Numbered from the stretch's first letter, positions 11,401 through 23,329 are shown. The stretch: 64,000 nt of DNA from Zoroaster sp. YZ-2022 (GCA_029582265.1 CM055827.1:4387423-4451422); one strand, 5' to 3'. A program made the numbers and translations. The notes: generated by a model from the letters alone, not told the origin.

Positions 11401-12170
11401 GTTTAGTAATATACTTATTACAAGCCTCTTGAAATGTATTCCAGTTAGCTTTTTTGAGTGACCATTGGGGAGTAAAGTTATATGGATTTTGTTGAAATGG
11501 GTGATTAAATTCCACTAGGATCGGGCAATGATCACTACCCCATGTGTCATTTAATACCGTCCAATGACATTTTGAAGCTATATGTGGAGATACAAATGTC
11601 ACATCAATGCAAGATAATGTTGCTTTGGAGGTATTAACCCTTGTACCTTCACCGAAATTTATGCAAACCATGTTATAATTAACGATAGTGTCTTCAATTA
11701 TTTGTCCGTTATGATCTATTTTCGAGCTTCCCCACAGAGGGTTATGGCCATTTATATCGCCGCATATAATACATGTTTTGTGTATTTTTCCTAGGATTTT
11801 GTTTAATGAATTAGTTTCTAAAGTTGTACATGGGTTGTAAATATTCACAAGATAAATTTTATTTTTATTAGTATCATATAATTCACCTATCAGGTATTCG
11901 ATGGGATCATCAGATCCGGTTATGTATTTAAAAGCGAGGCCCTGTTTGATACAAAAGGCGCATCCTCCTCCCTTTTTCTTAGGTCCTGTTAGGTTTCTAT
12001 CAAAACGGTATTATTATATCCAGGTAAGGTATATGTTTTGTCTTTTTTAAACCAGGTTTCCTGAATACAAATAACATCGGGTTTAGTGGTCCATGAATTT
12101 ATTGCATTTTTAAATTCTTTATTGTGAGCTGTAAGAGACTGTGCGTTCCACTGTAAGATAAGGACCATTA
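8451..12170 (-). pseudogene. LINE ORF2: endonuclease, reverse transcriptase, RNase H
   Basis: From the ATG at 12170: the APE-type endonuclease starts LQWNAQSLTAHN with an IQETW glutamate box, continues with CGDINGHNPLWG and ends near WGSDHCP (the SDH catalytic box, about 11545). Reverse transcriptase lies at about 10950-9575 with YRPIALTSTLCKLMER, FLDIEKAYD, NGVPQG and the YADD active site (about 10155). RNase H follows at about 9260-8850 with IYTDGSYNP, SSELFAILLALEW and GHCGIAGNEKVD. A terminal CELC..EHFLLNC zinc motif ends at about 8600. Frameshifts lie near 9210, 10200 and in the endonuclease at about 11850-12000. The order is complete, so this is a decayed full-length copy rather than a truncation. 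Confidence 0.85.
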
Positions 12171-12179
12171 AAATATAGA

Positions 12180-13801
12180 TTATTTTGATGATTGATTTGG
12201 TTTCACTTTAGATGTTTGGCTTGTACTTTGAACAGGGGTTACTGTTGGACCCTTTTTATGTGATTGGTCAGATGTAGGTTCCTTTTCTTTAGATTGTCTT
12301 CGTCCAGAAACGTGTTTTTTTGTATTGGACCTAACGGGCGACTGCGACAGCGTTCTTCTTTTTTCTTGTTTTTCTTTATGTTTTATGGTTTCTGTTTGAA
12401 GAACGTGCTCAATTAGAGCCTTGGTTGCCGTGAACCTTTCATCTTTTCTTTTGATAGAATCCGAAATTTGCATTATACCAGTGAGTATTTCGACAAGGTG
12501 TTCTTTACAGAGATATTGTTGGGTTGGTTCGGTTTGTGTTCCTACTACATGATCAGTTTGTGTGGCGATATCCCGTGTTATGGGAACGGTTTTGGGTTGA
12601 TATGTAGTGTCTTCCGTTGTTGCATTAACGTATGGTCGTGGGTAGGTTTTATTATCTCGTGTTGTTTTTGGTTGTAGTGTTGGATTAGCTTGAGTACTAG
12701 TTGTAGGGTGAACTGTAATAAATTATCGGTTTTAATAACTTTGGCCGCGTCAGCGTACGAAATATTGTAGGTTACTCTAATACCTTGAATTTTCTTTTCG
12801 GTTTTGATAGTGTTGCATCCTTCGTATGCAGATGAATGGTTCCCACCACACCTACAGCATTTCACAGACTCTTTTTGGTTGCATTCGTTAAACGAGTGAG
12901 GGCCACCACATCTTACGCATCGTGTGGAGCTTCGGCAGTTATTGGCGACATGGCCTAGTCTCTGGCAGTTGAAACAGCGGATTACTGACGGGATGAAAGG
13001 TTTTACATTGAAGTATTCGTATCCTAGTTGTATTTTGTTTGGTAAGTTGGGTGTGTTGAAAGTTAGCCTGACAGATAGACTTCTTTCAAGTTTTCCATTC
13101 CTTTACGCATTAACCGTTTTGCTTCAATGACTCTGACCAATCACATAAAAAGGGTCCAATAGTAACCCCTGTTCAAAGTACAAGCCAAACATCTAAAGTG
13201 AAACCAATGACTCTGTATTGTTTGCATCTGGTATGTCAATGGGGAGGCCGGTAATCACTCCTCTGCTTTGTGTTTCAGATTTGGCAAATTCCGCAGTCAC
13301 GGTCCATTGGTCAAGTTGTGATACCGTTTTGAGTTTTTGGGCTTGGGCTGGGGTGTGGCATCGAACTGTGATACCCCCTTGATTATTTTTAGTGACACTT
13401 TTGATGTAATCTTTACCAACTTTATTGAGAGCTTTAGCGATTTTGACTGGGTTGATTTTAGCAAGTTTTATATCCGGAGAGCTTATAATAACTAGAGTAG
13501 GTTGACTTTGGGAATTTTGGGTAGTCCTATTTTGGGTATTTCGGCGTTTTGGTTGATGGTCACTTAATATATCATCCGAGTCGCTATTGACATCACTGTA
13601 AGTAAAGCTGCTGGGCTTGGGTCGTTTTCTATATTGTTTACAGGTCGGAGGACTATTTTGTGCTTGGCTAATTAACTTGTCAATTGTTGAACGGGGCTGA
13701 TTGTCTAATTGCCAGATGCCATCTTGAGTAGGCCTACTCGTAGTAGTTGATTGAGATAAATGATCCCATGAAATGTCGTAATCCATGACATCCTCTGCCA
13801 T
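12180..13801 (-). pseudogene. LINE ORF1 (gag-like, three zinc knuckles), interrupted
   Basis: ORF1 binds the element's RNA. From the ATG at 13801 it has a Ser/Thr/Gln-rich N-terminal part, then an RNA-recognition-like block (VKIAKALNKVGKDYIKSV, GGITVRCHT, GVITGLPID). Three CCHC knuckles follow at about 12985-12800: CFNCQRLGHVANNC, CVRCGGPHSFNEC and CCRCGG.H..C. A lysine-rich tail ends at a stop at 12180, ten bases before the ORF2 ATG. The frame is broken at 13193 by an inserted, inverted copy of its own 3' part, and by at least one further frameshift nearby, so no intact protein is possible. Confidence 0.8.
13125..13215. repeat. 69-bp inverted patch with 11-bp flanking duplication inside ORF1
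   Basis: Positions 13136-13204 are the reverse complement of about 12201-12269, with one mismatch seen. The patch is flanked by the direct repeat CAATGACTCTG at 13125-13135 and 13205-13215. It ends the upstream ORF1 frame. Confidence 0.85.
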
Positions 13802-13873
13802 GACTAACTGAGTTGAGATTTATAGATAGAAATACCAAATATGAGATTGAAATTATATTATGTATAGCCTATA

Positions 13874-13896
13874 TAAACTCCTGATTTATAATGGTG
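13874..13896. repeat. Right arm of an inverted repeat bracketing the I-group LINE
   Basis: TAAACTCCTGATT followed by ATGGTG, complementary to 8401-8422. A LINE inserted into a small palindromic or MITE-like target would give this picture. Confidence 0.5.
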
Positions 13897-14142
13897 ATGC
13901 TTACCTTTCCTTGGTTTTGGATTGAATTTGACAATTCTCGTGGTACAGTAACTTTAATTTGGAAATAATTCAAAAATTGAAAAAGCACGTGTTTGAATCG
14001 AGAGTGATAGAGTTTCCAGATACACGTCCTCTCTCTCTGACTGATCTCCAAGCAATCCTGTCCTTCACTGAATTCTGTATGTGCGTTCTCAGCTTATATA
14101 CGAAGATTTGCTTCGTTGCACTTAGGAATGTAATTTATTCAT

Positions 14143-14703
14143 GCGTTGCTTCATCAATTCAGCCAACACCCATGGTGTGACCCGCCGCTCTATTACGTGT
14201 CCTGCTCTATTACGTCCTCCAACCGAACAAAACCCCATTGTACATGTACCTACACGATAACTATCATGTACGGGGGTGTTCCACTATGGCATAGCCTTCA
14301 GAAACATTTCGGCACCTTTGCAATAAATCTTTCTTTTAGGGTGTGGAAGGCAATTTGCCGACTGACATCAGTGGCGTAGCCAGGATTTTGTGGGAAGGGG
14401 AAGGGGAAATATTTTTGAAAAATTATTTGGGAGGTCACACCCAGTACTGGTCACCCCCCCCCCCCGCTCTACGGCCCTGACTGAAACATTTCATAATTTT
14501 CTTTGACGGGACCCACCATTATTCCATAAAGTTGGCCTGTCGTCGGCACATGTAAGTCTGTAAATTAAATATTAATTTTTATATTAACTACCATACAGCG
14601 TGCACCCGATCAACCATGTACATCGACATGTACAATTTGTACATAGTTGTTGTTGTTGTAGGTTTTAATGGCACTTATGGCATTTGATGTGCCCTGTGTG
14701 CCA
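14143..14703. mobile_element. Relic sharing separate blocks with the DIRS locus
   Basis: 14143-14235 matches the left repeat block at 7212-7301, 14236-14266 matches about 3648-3671, and 14655-14703 matches 8090-8143. All are in the same orientation and in an order compatible with an internally deleted DIRS-related element. No coding sequence remains. A small hAT-like MITE (14369-14479) lies inside. Confidence 0.55.
14369..14479. mobile_element. Small hAT-like MITE
   Basis: It begins CAGTGGCGTAGCCAGG and ends with the complement of CAG(GG)CCGTAGAGCGGGG, a hAT-style terminus. The 8-bp flanks (ACTGACAT and ACTGAAAC) agree only in part, so the target duplication is uncertain. The GC-rich interior contains a C/G homopolymer. 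Confidence 0.5.
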
Positions 14704-15240
14704 ATTTGTACATAGGCCTACACGCCATTAAGTTATGCATGAAGTAATAAAGGAAGGACTTGAGGAAGTTTAGCTGCCCTTTTAGGCAGCGCCCTCATGC
14801 GGCACAGAGGAATATTTTCTTCGGAAACGTTTCCGGTTTAGCGATGAGCTTCAAACAATTGAGAACGAGCATTCACCCATTCGTAGCGTTTTGTTCCACA
14901 AAAAGACGTGCAAGGTCTCAACAAAGCAGTGCAGTCTGATCTGGGAGACTTACCCGGCGTGTGAGAGAACTGTATCTCGCGCGCGCACATTAGTGTTTGC
15001 GCGTTCTCCCCACGGGTGATATGGTTCGCCAGTGTCTAGTTTAAGATTGCATAGAGTTCTCTTGGAACTAGTTACGTGTGGAAGCACTTATCCCATGATG
15101 CCTCACGGCAAGCTGGGCAGGAGGGCAAAACCCGTAACCAAGCTCATTGTGCGTGTGCGCATTTGGAGTACAATGCCGTGGTATGGACCCTCACGCTTCA
15201 TGTAGGTAATAGACTTGTGATAGTACTTACAGTAAAGAAC
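14704..15240. other. Unassigned sequence, locally GC-rich
   Basis: No gene recognised. The stretch at about 14860-15110 is richer in CpG than its surroundings (CGCGCGCGC near 14980) and could be a promoter, but no first exon was identified next to it. Confidence 0.4.
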
Positions 15241-15244
15241 TAAC

Positions 15245-17204
15245 AATACTGCTCCATACAATACAATACAATACAATGAAGGCATTTATATAGCTCTTAC
15301 ACAAACGGTATCACAGCGCTTTACAGTGAGATACAAGTACAATTTAAAAATACACAGTGCCTAAAATAAATGAGTCTTGAGAGATGTTTTAAATTGACTC
15401 AATGAAGAAGCATGACGGATACCAGATGGTAGTTCATTCCAAATGCTGGGTGCAGCAGTATAGAAACCCTTGGTAGCCGCAGTTAAATGTGTAGTTGGCT
15501 TTTGAAGATCCGGGAATCAGAATTTGAACGGAGTCCACTGTGGTTAGGTTGGTATGGTGTAATAAGCTCACAGAGATAGGATGGCGCAGAGTCAGTAACA
15601 CATTTATAGGCAATTGTCAATGTTTTGAAATCAATCCGGTCTTGAACGGGAAGCCAGTGAAGCTGTCGTAGGAGAGGGGACACATGGTCATACTTTTTAG
15701 CCTTGAAAATTAATTTTGCAGCACGATTTTGAAGCCGTTGAAGACGTTTGATCTCTTTGCTAGAGGATCAAAAATAACACCAAGGTTTTTTACACATGAG
15801 GAGGGTTTGATAACTGTATTACCAATTGTAATGGTGACGTCAGATAATGTTTTCAAAAGTCTATGGTTGGCGGCAACACAAAATTCAGTCTTTTCATCAT
15901 TGAGGAGGAGCATATTTTTTGACATCCATGCCTTGATGCTAGAAACACAAGCAGATAAAGTTGAAAGTGCACGATCTGTTTCACCAGGTTTCCTGGGATC
16001 AACACACATATATAATTGGGTGTCATCAGCATAAAAATGGAATTTGACACCAGAATGATGCTTAATAATATCTGAGAGTGGGTGTGTAGTAAGAAAACAT
16101 CTGAGGTCCGACACAGGAACCTTGTGGTAAACCATAATCAAGAGTTTGCGGATCAGAATAGTTATTGGCAATCTTAACTCTACAAGTCCTACCAGTAAGA
16201 TAAGACTGAAACCAGTTGGAAACATTATTATGAAAACCAAAAACACTAGACAATCTATTTAACAATATACAATGGTCAATGGTGTCAAAAGCAGCAGACA
16301 AATCTAGCAACACCACAAAAACGGCTTGTCGATTGTCAATCGCACGTATTATATCACTTTTGACTCTCAACAACGCCGTCTCCGTGCTGTGGCCAGACTT
16401 GTAAGCTGATTGAAATTTACAGTGTAAGTTATTATTATCAACATGATCAGAAACACGTGTCAAAGCAGTCTTCTCAATAACTTTGGATAGAAAAGCAGTG
16501 TTTGATACTGGTCTGTAGTTTTTCAAAGTGTCCTTATCCAAGGAAGGCTTTTTCAATAAGGGAGTGACCACTGCATATTTCAAAGCAGTGGGAAAAATTC
16601 CAGTACTCAGTGAAGTGTTCACGATAGATGTAATGGCCGGGACCATGATGTCCATGTTCTGTTTAAGGAGCCATGTAGGTAGGGGATCCAACGAGCATGA
16701 TTTATTGGGTGATTTTGAAATTATTTTGCGCACTTCCTCCTGATCAGCAGGCTTAAATTCAGAAAACATAGGAACAGAGTGATTAAGCTCTGGTATAGAC
16801 AATGGCACATCATCAAACTTAGTAGAATCAATTCTGTTTCTAATATTAACAATTTTGTCAGCAAAGTATTTGCTAAACCGATCACTCAGATCTTTAGATG
16901 AGTCCATGTAAGGAAGAGCTGGAACATTTCTATTAAGTAAAGTATTGACAGTTTTAAAAACTGTTTTAGTGTCTGCAGTGGATAGTTGTTTTGTGTAATA
17001 TCTTGATTTTTCTTTCTGAACAAGATGAGAAAAATCATGAATACTGTCAAGATAAAGCTGATGGTCATTAGGATCGCCAGACTTCTTCCATTTGCGTTCG
17101 AGCATCCGACGTTTGCGTCTCGCAAGATGAATTTGAATCAGCAATACATCCGTCGTCACCGTCGTCACGAATGGACGGTTTACACCACACAGCACAAAAT
17201 GCAA
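15245..17204 (-). mobile_element. 5'-truncated CR1-group LINE
   Basis: The minus-strand element contains the linker and reverse transcriptase of a CR1/L2-group LINE. It ends with a short 3' UTR and a pentanucleotide tail, (CAATA)n as read on the plus strand at about 15258-15277. No endonuclease remains. The upstream side stops at 17204, eight bases before the Harbinger-like element at 17212. Confidence 0.8.
15483..17204 (-). pseudogene. CR1-group LINE reverse transcriptase, frameshifted
   Basis: The frame 17204-16062 has the post-endonuclease linker (ARRKRRMLERKWKKSG) and the RT fingers and palm: [59 protein letters not shown] (first catalytic Asp) and YGLPQGS. The YADDTQLY active site and the thumb (LNDEKTEF, NLGVIFD) lie in another frame at 16246-15710. 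The C-terminal LHWLPVQDRIDFK block is at 15683-15483. At least two frameshifts separate these pieces, so the copy is dead. The first 20 or so residues of the open frame, before LARRKRRM, do not look like LINE sequence. Confidence 0.8.
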
Positions 17205-17211
17205 TAAGTTA

Positions 17212-18196
17212 AGGCCCTGTCACACCATGGCGTATGGCCTGAACGTATGCCAACGTATGCGAAATATCGAAAATACGTTGGTGTACGTTGGTGTACGCTG
17301 ATATAAGTTAGGGGTAAGTTGGGGATACGTCGTTTACGTTAAGAGCACGCTGTGATACGCTATGAAAATTTGGAACACGTCGAGCCCGCGAAAAATTATT
17401 GAGCATGTTCAAAATTTCTCGGCGTACTCAACGTGTGCTTAATACGTTCTGCATAAGTTCCCGGTAAGTTCGTGGTACGTTAGACATACGTTGACATACG
17501 CTGACATACGTTAGAGGTACGTTACTCGTAAGTTGGTATACGTTGATGTACGTCGGCTGACGGGGAAACGTACAGCCAACGTAGTGATAACGAGTTGATA
17601 ACGTATATGTGCCGTATGTCTAACCTATGCCTGACGTATCTCCAACGAGTCTCGACGTATTCTGACGTATCCACCTTATGCACAACTTATGCCTGGCGAT
17701 CGTGTAACGTATATAACGTGTTTCTACAGTACAGCTAGCGTATGTGCCGTACAGCTAGCGAGCATTCGGCGTTTTGGGAACTTATGGGGGGATTTGAGTA
17801 TATATATGGGTCCCTTGAGTAACTCATCCTCACTTCTTCATGGTCTGTCGTGCTGAACACATCAACCCATCATCAACCCATCATCATCAGAGAGCATGGC
17901 ATACATACGCTACGAATACGTTAAGCATACGTTGGTCATACGCTCGCATACGCTGTGATACGCTGTCATAAGTTTGTTATAAGTTAGTGATACGCTATCA
18001 ATACGTTAGTCATACGCTATGTATACGTTAAATACGCTATGGATACGCTATGGATACGTCCATTCCAACACCGATGTCGACTTTTCAGATGCAATTCGTT
18101 GGGAAGTTGGACGTTCTTGGACTCTGACAATTTTCGAGCTATTTTTTGTATACGTCGGTATACGTTCAGGCCATACGCCATGGTGTGACAGGGCCT
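17212..18196. mobile_element. 985-bp inverted-repeat element with TTA flanks (Harbinger-like MITE)
   Basis: The first and last 39 bp or so are near-perfect inverted repeats beginning AGGCCCTGTCACACCATGG. TTA flanks both sides (17209-17211 and 18197-18199), which fits the 3-bp TWA target of PIF/Harbinger. The interior has no transposase. It is built of many short variants of a TACGTTG/TACGCTG/ATACGT motif in both orientations. The superfamily rests on the target size. Confidence 0.7.
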
Positions 18197-18249
18197 TTAC
18201 GAGCAAATTAAGTTGTAAGTTGCTCACTTTTTGAAATTGTAGTTTCACC

Positions 18250-18560
18250 ATCAATGATGGTTCATAAGATATGGTTTTTTGAAATATTAAAATTGGACTT
18301 TAGTGTATTTCGATATCTGATGACGTCACCACGACGTCACAACTTTACCTGAAATATTCACAATTACATGTTATGGTCTAAATATGTGTCAAGTTTGAAG
18401 GCTCTGTGATCTTTGGAACTGTTTTTTGTTCGATAAGTCTCATCGAGAAGGAGAGGGGAAAAAACCGAACAATTTCAAAGAGGTGTTCGCGCTGCTGTCG
18501 CATGCGACCACCTAAAAAATCTGAACAATTTCAAGAGGTGTTCGCGCTGCTGTATACATG
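18250..18560 (-). mobile_element. Fragment of a Helitron-like element, 5' side
   Basis: It shares with the better-preserved copies the ATATCTGATGACGTCACCAC region, a purine-rich GAGAAGGAGAGG stretch and two partial copies of the 5' hairpin unit (AGAGGTGTTCGCGCTG) at about 18478 and 18535. The orientation is minus, as for the copies at 50.8 and 57.3 kb. No 3' end was found nearby. Confidence 0.6.
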
Positions 18561-18916
18561 CTATAGTTTTCATTTTAGTATGTTATCACTATTTTATGGG
18601 TTGGTGATTCCAAAAAGATCACTGACAACTGAGAAAAAATGAATTGTTAGGTACAAAGCTGAGGCCCCGCACATTTTAGATGATGTGCCACGCATCAATG
18701 CCTGTGGCTTAGTATACAGGATATAGTTTACGTTTTTAGTATTGAATCGCTATTTTATATAAAAATAAATAAATAAAATTTAGGCCCTTGGAATTGGCCA
18801 ATTAGTGTAATTACGTAACTAATGAGTTTGGGATTATAAATTTCAATGAAGTAGCCTTATGCACATAAATCGCTCCCGTGTTTAACCCTAACCACCCCAT
18901 ATCCTGCAAAATCCTT
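18561..18916. other. Intergenic sequence, nothing recognised
   Basis: No gene or RNA recognised. The last part, before the TAA array, has the AACCCTAACCACCCCAT phrase that resembles the complement of sequence near 56100, perhaps a diverged repeat tail. Confidence 0.4.
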
Positions 18917-19342
<426 letters not shown>

Positions 19343-20159
19343 TGTTACGATGCGAAAAACTCAAAAAGCCTGAATTTTCTCAGATGCAACAAGGTCACAC
19401 TGATATAAAGAACAAAGAAACAAAGTGATTTAATAATGAAAATATCAACCGCTTCAAATATTGATGGGGTTTAACAAGCGTACAATGATTAGGGTAAACA
19501 AGTGTACATTAAGAAAAGATCTTATACTAAATAAGAAAATCTTACGGGCGAGGACTGAGCAGGCTCCAGCGAAAATGACACAAAAACAGTTCTCTGACAC
19601 GGTGTAAATAGAGCTGGACGTGGGGCGAATTCGCCTCCAACAAACGGCCTGAAATAGACGAAACCACGGGGACGCAAGCCGACTCCCGTCACAACAATAT
19701 GGGAAAGAAGAAATCCCAAAAAATACTGAACTGTAGATTTAGTTCACAAAATGTCTCTTCCGGAATTAAATTCAGCTCTCAGACACTTCACTCGGTCAAG
19801 ACGAACTTTCTCAAAACACTCCACAGACGGCGAGTCGTAAGCGACATCACAGGTCCTAGCTGGTGTACACTGAAGTGTGGTTTTCAAGTCTTGGTTACCG
19901 AAGTCTTAATGGTTTGCTCAAGTCCTATTTAAAATCCTCTACCAGCCCGTATTTATAGTTTTTAATCCCTCCTAGAAAATACTAGAGATTTCTTCTTCAC
20001 TTCACCTCTAGAAATTTCTGAAAATTACATCATTTTCCAAAAGAAACTTCCAGAACGTTCTAGTCATAACCTGTAAACATAATCCCGCCCCCTTTGGGGT
20101 CAACACGCGGTCACGCACAGATTATCTAACACTTGCGGTTTGTGTGTGTATGTAACATC
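19343..20159 (-). repeat. 3' LTR of the Gmr1-like element
   Basis: On the minus strand it starts TGTTACATAC at 20159 and ends CGTAACA at 19343, giving the usual TG...CA ends, 817 bp. A purine-rich GGGGGAGA run lies immediately before it (about 20160-20170) and would be the plus-strand primer. A diverged partial copy lies at 44794-45265. The only 5' LTR sequence left is 24757-24796. Confidence 0.75.
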
Positions 20160-20356
20160 TCCCCCATAAAAGAAAGAAAATTTACAGAAGGAAATTTTCG
20201 TTTCAAAAATAAATTTTAACATAAACTTATAACAAAGTTTAAATAGTTATGCCTGGCTAAGACTTCTTACAGTAATAACAAAAGAAGTCTTATTAAAACT
20301 CTTAGGCCCACTGGTTTACCAGAAAAAATAAATATCAAGTAATTAAGTATAATCTT

Positions 20357-21740
20357 CTAAACTCTGGACAGAGCATCAGCAATAACATTGCTCTTTCCGA
20401 CAATATGAACAATCTTGAGTGGATAGGGTTGCAAAATCAAACTCCACCGAAATAATCTTTGGTTCTTGGTCTTGAATTTCTCCAAAAACACAAGTGGATT
20501 ATGATCAGTATAAATGATCGTCTTTCCAGCACCATTGGTTATATACACTTCAAAGTGTTGTAGGCAAGGACCAGACCTAACGCCTCTTTTTCGATAGTGG
20601 AGTATTTTGCCTGGTGTTTATTCAGTTTCTTTGAGAAGTAACTGATCGGTCGCTCGATGCCTGACTCATCTTCTTGGAGCAAAACCGCTCCGACACCAAC
20701 ATCACTGGCGTCAATGGCTATTTTAAACGCCTTGTCAAACTTGGCGCAGCCAGAACCAGGTTCGTTCGTTAGAATGGCTTTCAATTTCTCAAATGCATTT
20801 TGGCATGAGTCAGACCAAACAAACTTCACATTTTTCTGTAAAAGTTTAGTCAATGGAGTCGCAATAGTGCTGAAGTTTGGAACAAACTTTCTGTAAAATC
20901 CACTCATACCCAGGAATCTCATCAATTCTCTCTGCCCTGTGGGTACGGGAAAATATTGAATGGCTTGAATCTTTGCTACTCGTGGTAGCACGTGACCTTG
21001 ACCGACCACATGACATAAGTAGGTCACTGTTGCTTGGGCAAACTCACTCTTTTTGAGATTTACCACCAGGTTTGCTTTTGAAAGCTTATCAAACAGGGCA
21101 CTCAAGTGTTTCAGATGGTCTTCCTAGCTATCGCTGTATACCAAAATGTCATCAATATAGACAACACAATTTTCTAGCCCAGCAATGACTTCACTCATCA
21201 TTCTCTGAAACGTAGCTGGGGCATTTTTCATCCCAAAGGGCATCGTTTTACATTGGTACAGACCATCGGGTGTCACAAACGCCGAAATTTCTTTGGCTCG
21301 GTCAGTCAAGGGCACTTGCCAATATCCCTTTAACAAGTCTACTTTACTGACAAATGCAGAATTTCCCACCCGATCAATGCAGTCTTCTAACCTAGGGATA
21401 GGATATGAATCAGTCTTAGTTTCTATCTGCATTGACTTTTCGATAATCTATACAAAATCTAAGAGTACCGTCAGGCTTTGGTACCATGACAATGGGAGAA
21501 CTCCAAGAACTCTGACTAGGTTCTATAATGTCATGCTCATATCACGAACTTAACCTCTTCACGAACCTTCGATAATTTGTTAGGATTAAGTCGGTAGGGT
21601 GCCTGTTTTATAGGCCTTGAATTTCCTATATCAACATCATGAACTGCCACCGACGTACGGCCCGGTTTGTCAGAACAAATTTGCTCGTACTTTGGAGTAG
21701 GTTTGATAAATCTGTCCGTGCAAATGGCCAAGGACTTCAC
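20357..21740 (-). pseudogene. Reverse transcriptase and RNase H of the Gmr1-like element
   Basis: The linker before RT (SRPIKQAPYRLNPNKL) is at 21740-21537. RT continues at 21432-21124 with TDSYPIPRLEDC, KVDLLKGYWQVPL (catalytic Asp), MPFGMKNAPATFQR and the YIDDILVYSDS active site. The thumb and RNase H follow at 21105-20539 (RFLGMSGFYRKFVPNFS, IAIDASDVGVGAVLLQ, YSTIEKEALG) and 20548-20357 (YTDHNPLVFLEKF, ADALSRV). The pieces lie in different frames with short breaks near 21430-21540, 21110 and 20540. All catalytic boxes are visible. Confidence 0.9.
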
Positions 21741-23027
21741 TCCAAGTTAGCCAGAATTTCAGAATTTGAAAGCTGCACAGCGAAAAACTCAAGTTCAGAC
21801 GTTTTTGTCTCAAGGTCTTCATTACATGAATTGTCAAGGTCGGGTTTTGACTCAGTAACAGCTACCCCCACTAGTTGACCAAAATTATCACGCTCATAAT
21901 ATTTATTGAGCATGTTAACATGACAAACTCTTTGGCTCTTTCTTCGGTCTGGGGTACCGATTACGTAATTAACATCATTGAGTTTCTTTTGGATACAGTA
22001 GGGCCCACTAAACTTCGCTTTAAGGGGCTCGCCAGGCAGAGGCAACAGCACTAGCTCTTTCTCGCCGGGTTTAAAGATGCGGACCTCAGATTTCTTGTCT
22101 GCTCTTGTCTTCATGACCCGTTGAGACACCTTGAGATGTTCTTGTGCCACAGAACACGCCTTGGTTAACCTCTCTTTGAAGTTCGACACATAGTCGAGCA
22201 GATTGGTCTCATCCTCCTCTGCCAAAATCTCTCCTAATTAGTTTCAAAGGCCCCCTCACCTCATGACCGTAGACCAACTCAAACGGAGCAAAACCAGTTG
22301 ACTCGTTCGGTGAGTCCCCAGTGGCAAACAACAGAAAGGGAATTCCTTTGTCCCAATCTTCTGGGAAATCCTCGCAGTATGCTCTTATCATATTCTTGAG
22401 GGTTTGGTGGTACCTCTCCAGAGCTCCCTGAGACTGTGGGTGATATGCAGATGATTTCAACTGCTTGATCCCCCGCTCACGCAGGACTTCCTGAAACACA
22501 CCCGACATGAAGTTAGACCCCTGATCGGACTGCACTTCTTTTGGTAAACCATATCTTGTGAAAAACTGCATAAGTGCCTCAACAACAACTTTGGCTGTTA
22601 TCTTCCTCAGTGGAATGGCCTCTGGAAATCTGGTTGACAAATCCATGATGGTCAACAAAAACTGATGCCCGGACTTCGTCCACGGTAGAGGACCAACACA
22701 ATCCACTAGGACTCTCGTAAATGGCTCATCAAATGCAGGAATCGGTATCATCGGTGCAGGTTTGATTGATGGCTGTGGTTTCTCCACCATCTGACACGTA
22801 TGGCATGTCTTGCAGAATTTCACCACATCTTGGTGTAGCTTAGGCCAATAAAAATGTGCCATGACTCTAGCTTGAGTCTTTCTGATGCCAAGATGACCTG
22901 CAACCGGAATCTCGTGAGCAATTCTCAAGATCTCAACACGGTAACACGGAGGAATAACAATTTGATGGACAATACTCCATTCTTCATCAGCTGGTCTCTG
23001 GGTAGGTCTCCATTTCCTCATTAACAC
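21737..23027 (-). CDS. Integrase of the Gmr1-like element (upstream of RT)
   Basis: The frame 23027-22209 encodes a DDE integrase: an N-terminal HHCC zinc domain (RIAHEIPVAGHLGIRKT, CKTCHTCQ), then the core with VDCVGPL (first Asp), SDQGSNFMSG (second Asp) and HPQSQGALERYH (Glu). The C-terminal domain runs on at 22225-21737 with FKPGEKELVLLPLPG, FSGPYCIQKKLNDVNYVI and VCHVNMLNKYYER, a Ty3/gypsy-type tail. The two frames overlap by 17 bp, so one frameshift separates core and tail. Its position 5' of RT is the notable feature. It would join the cDNA to host DNA. Confidence 0.85.
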
Positions 23028-23329
23028 GCCCGACTTGACGTAGAAGCATTCTGGAATGAGCCTCTTCCTCAGAACACGCTGTCTGGGCGAGCTTCCTCAA
23101 ATCTGGGTCCGCTTTCTGCTTCTCTATCAGCGAGGATCGGCTAAATTTAGCATCTTGAGACACTCCTCATTTTCTTCAAAATTATTGAAAAAGTTTCAGC
23201 CAGCCAAACACCAGAGTCCTCCTCTATAGGCACTGACTCTGCAACCTCCTTTTCCGTCTGTTTCATCTGAGATCTTGTCACTGCACGTTCGGGAAGATTT
23301 CTGGGAACTCCTCCTCCAAAGAATGAATT

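Larger units (their letters stand above)
8430..13850 (-). mobile_element. Nearly full-length I-group non-LTR retrotransposon (LINE)
   Basis: On the minus strand this element holds ORF1 with three zinc knuckles (13801-12180), then ORF2 with APE-type endonuclease, reverse transcriptase, RNase H and a C-terminal CCHC motif (12170-8451). RNase H after RT together with knuckles in ORF1 is the I-superfamily plan (I, Nimb and relatives). Ten nucleotides separate the ORF1 stop from the ORF2 ATG. Several frameshifts and one patch insertion make this copy inactive. The exact ends are not certain. Confidence 0.85.
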
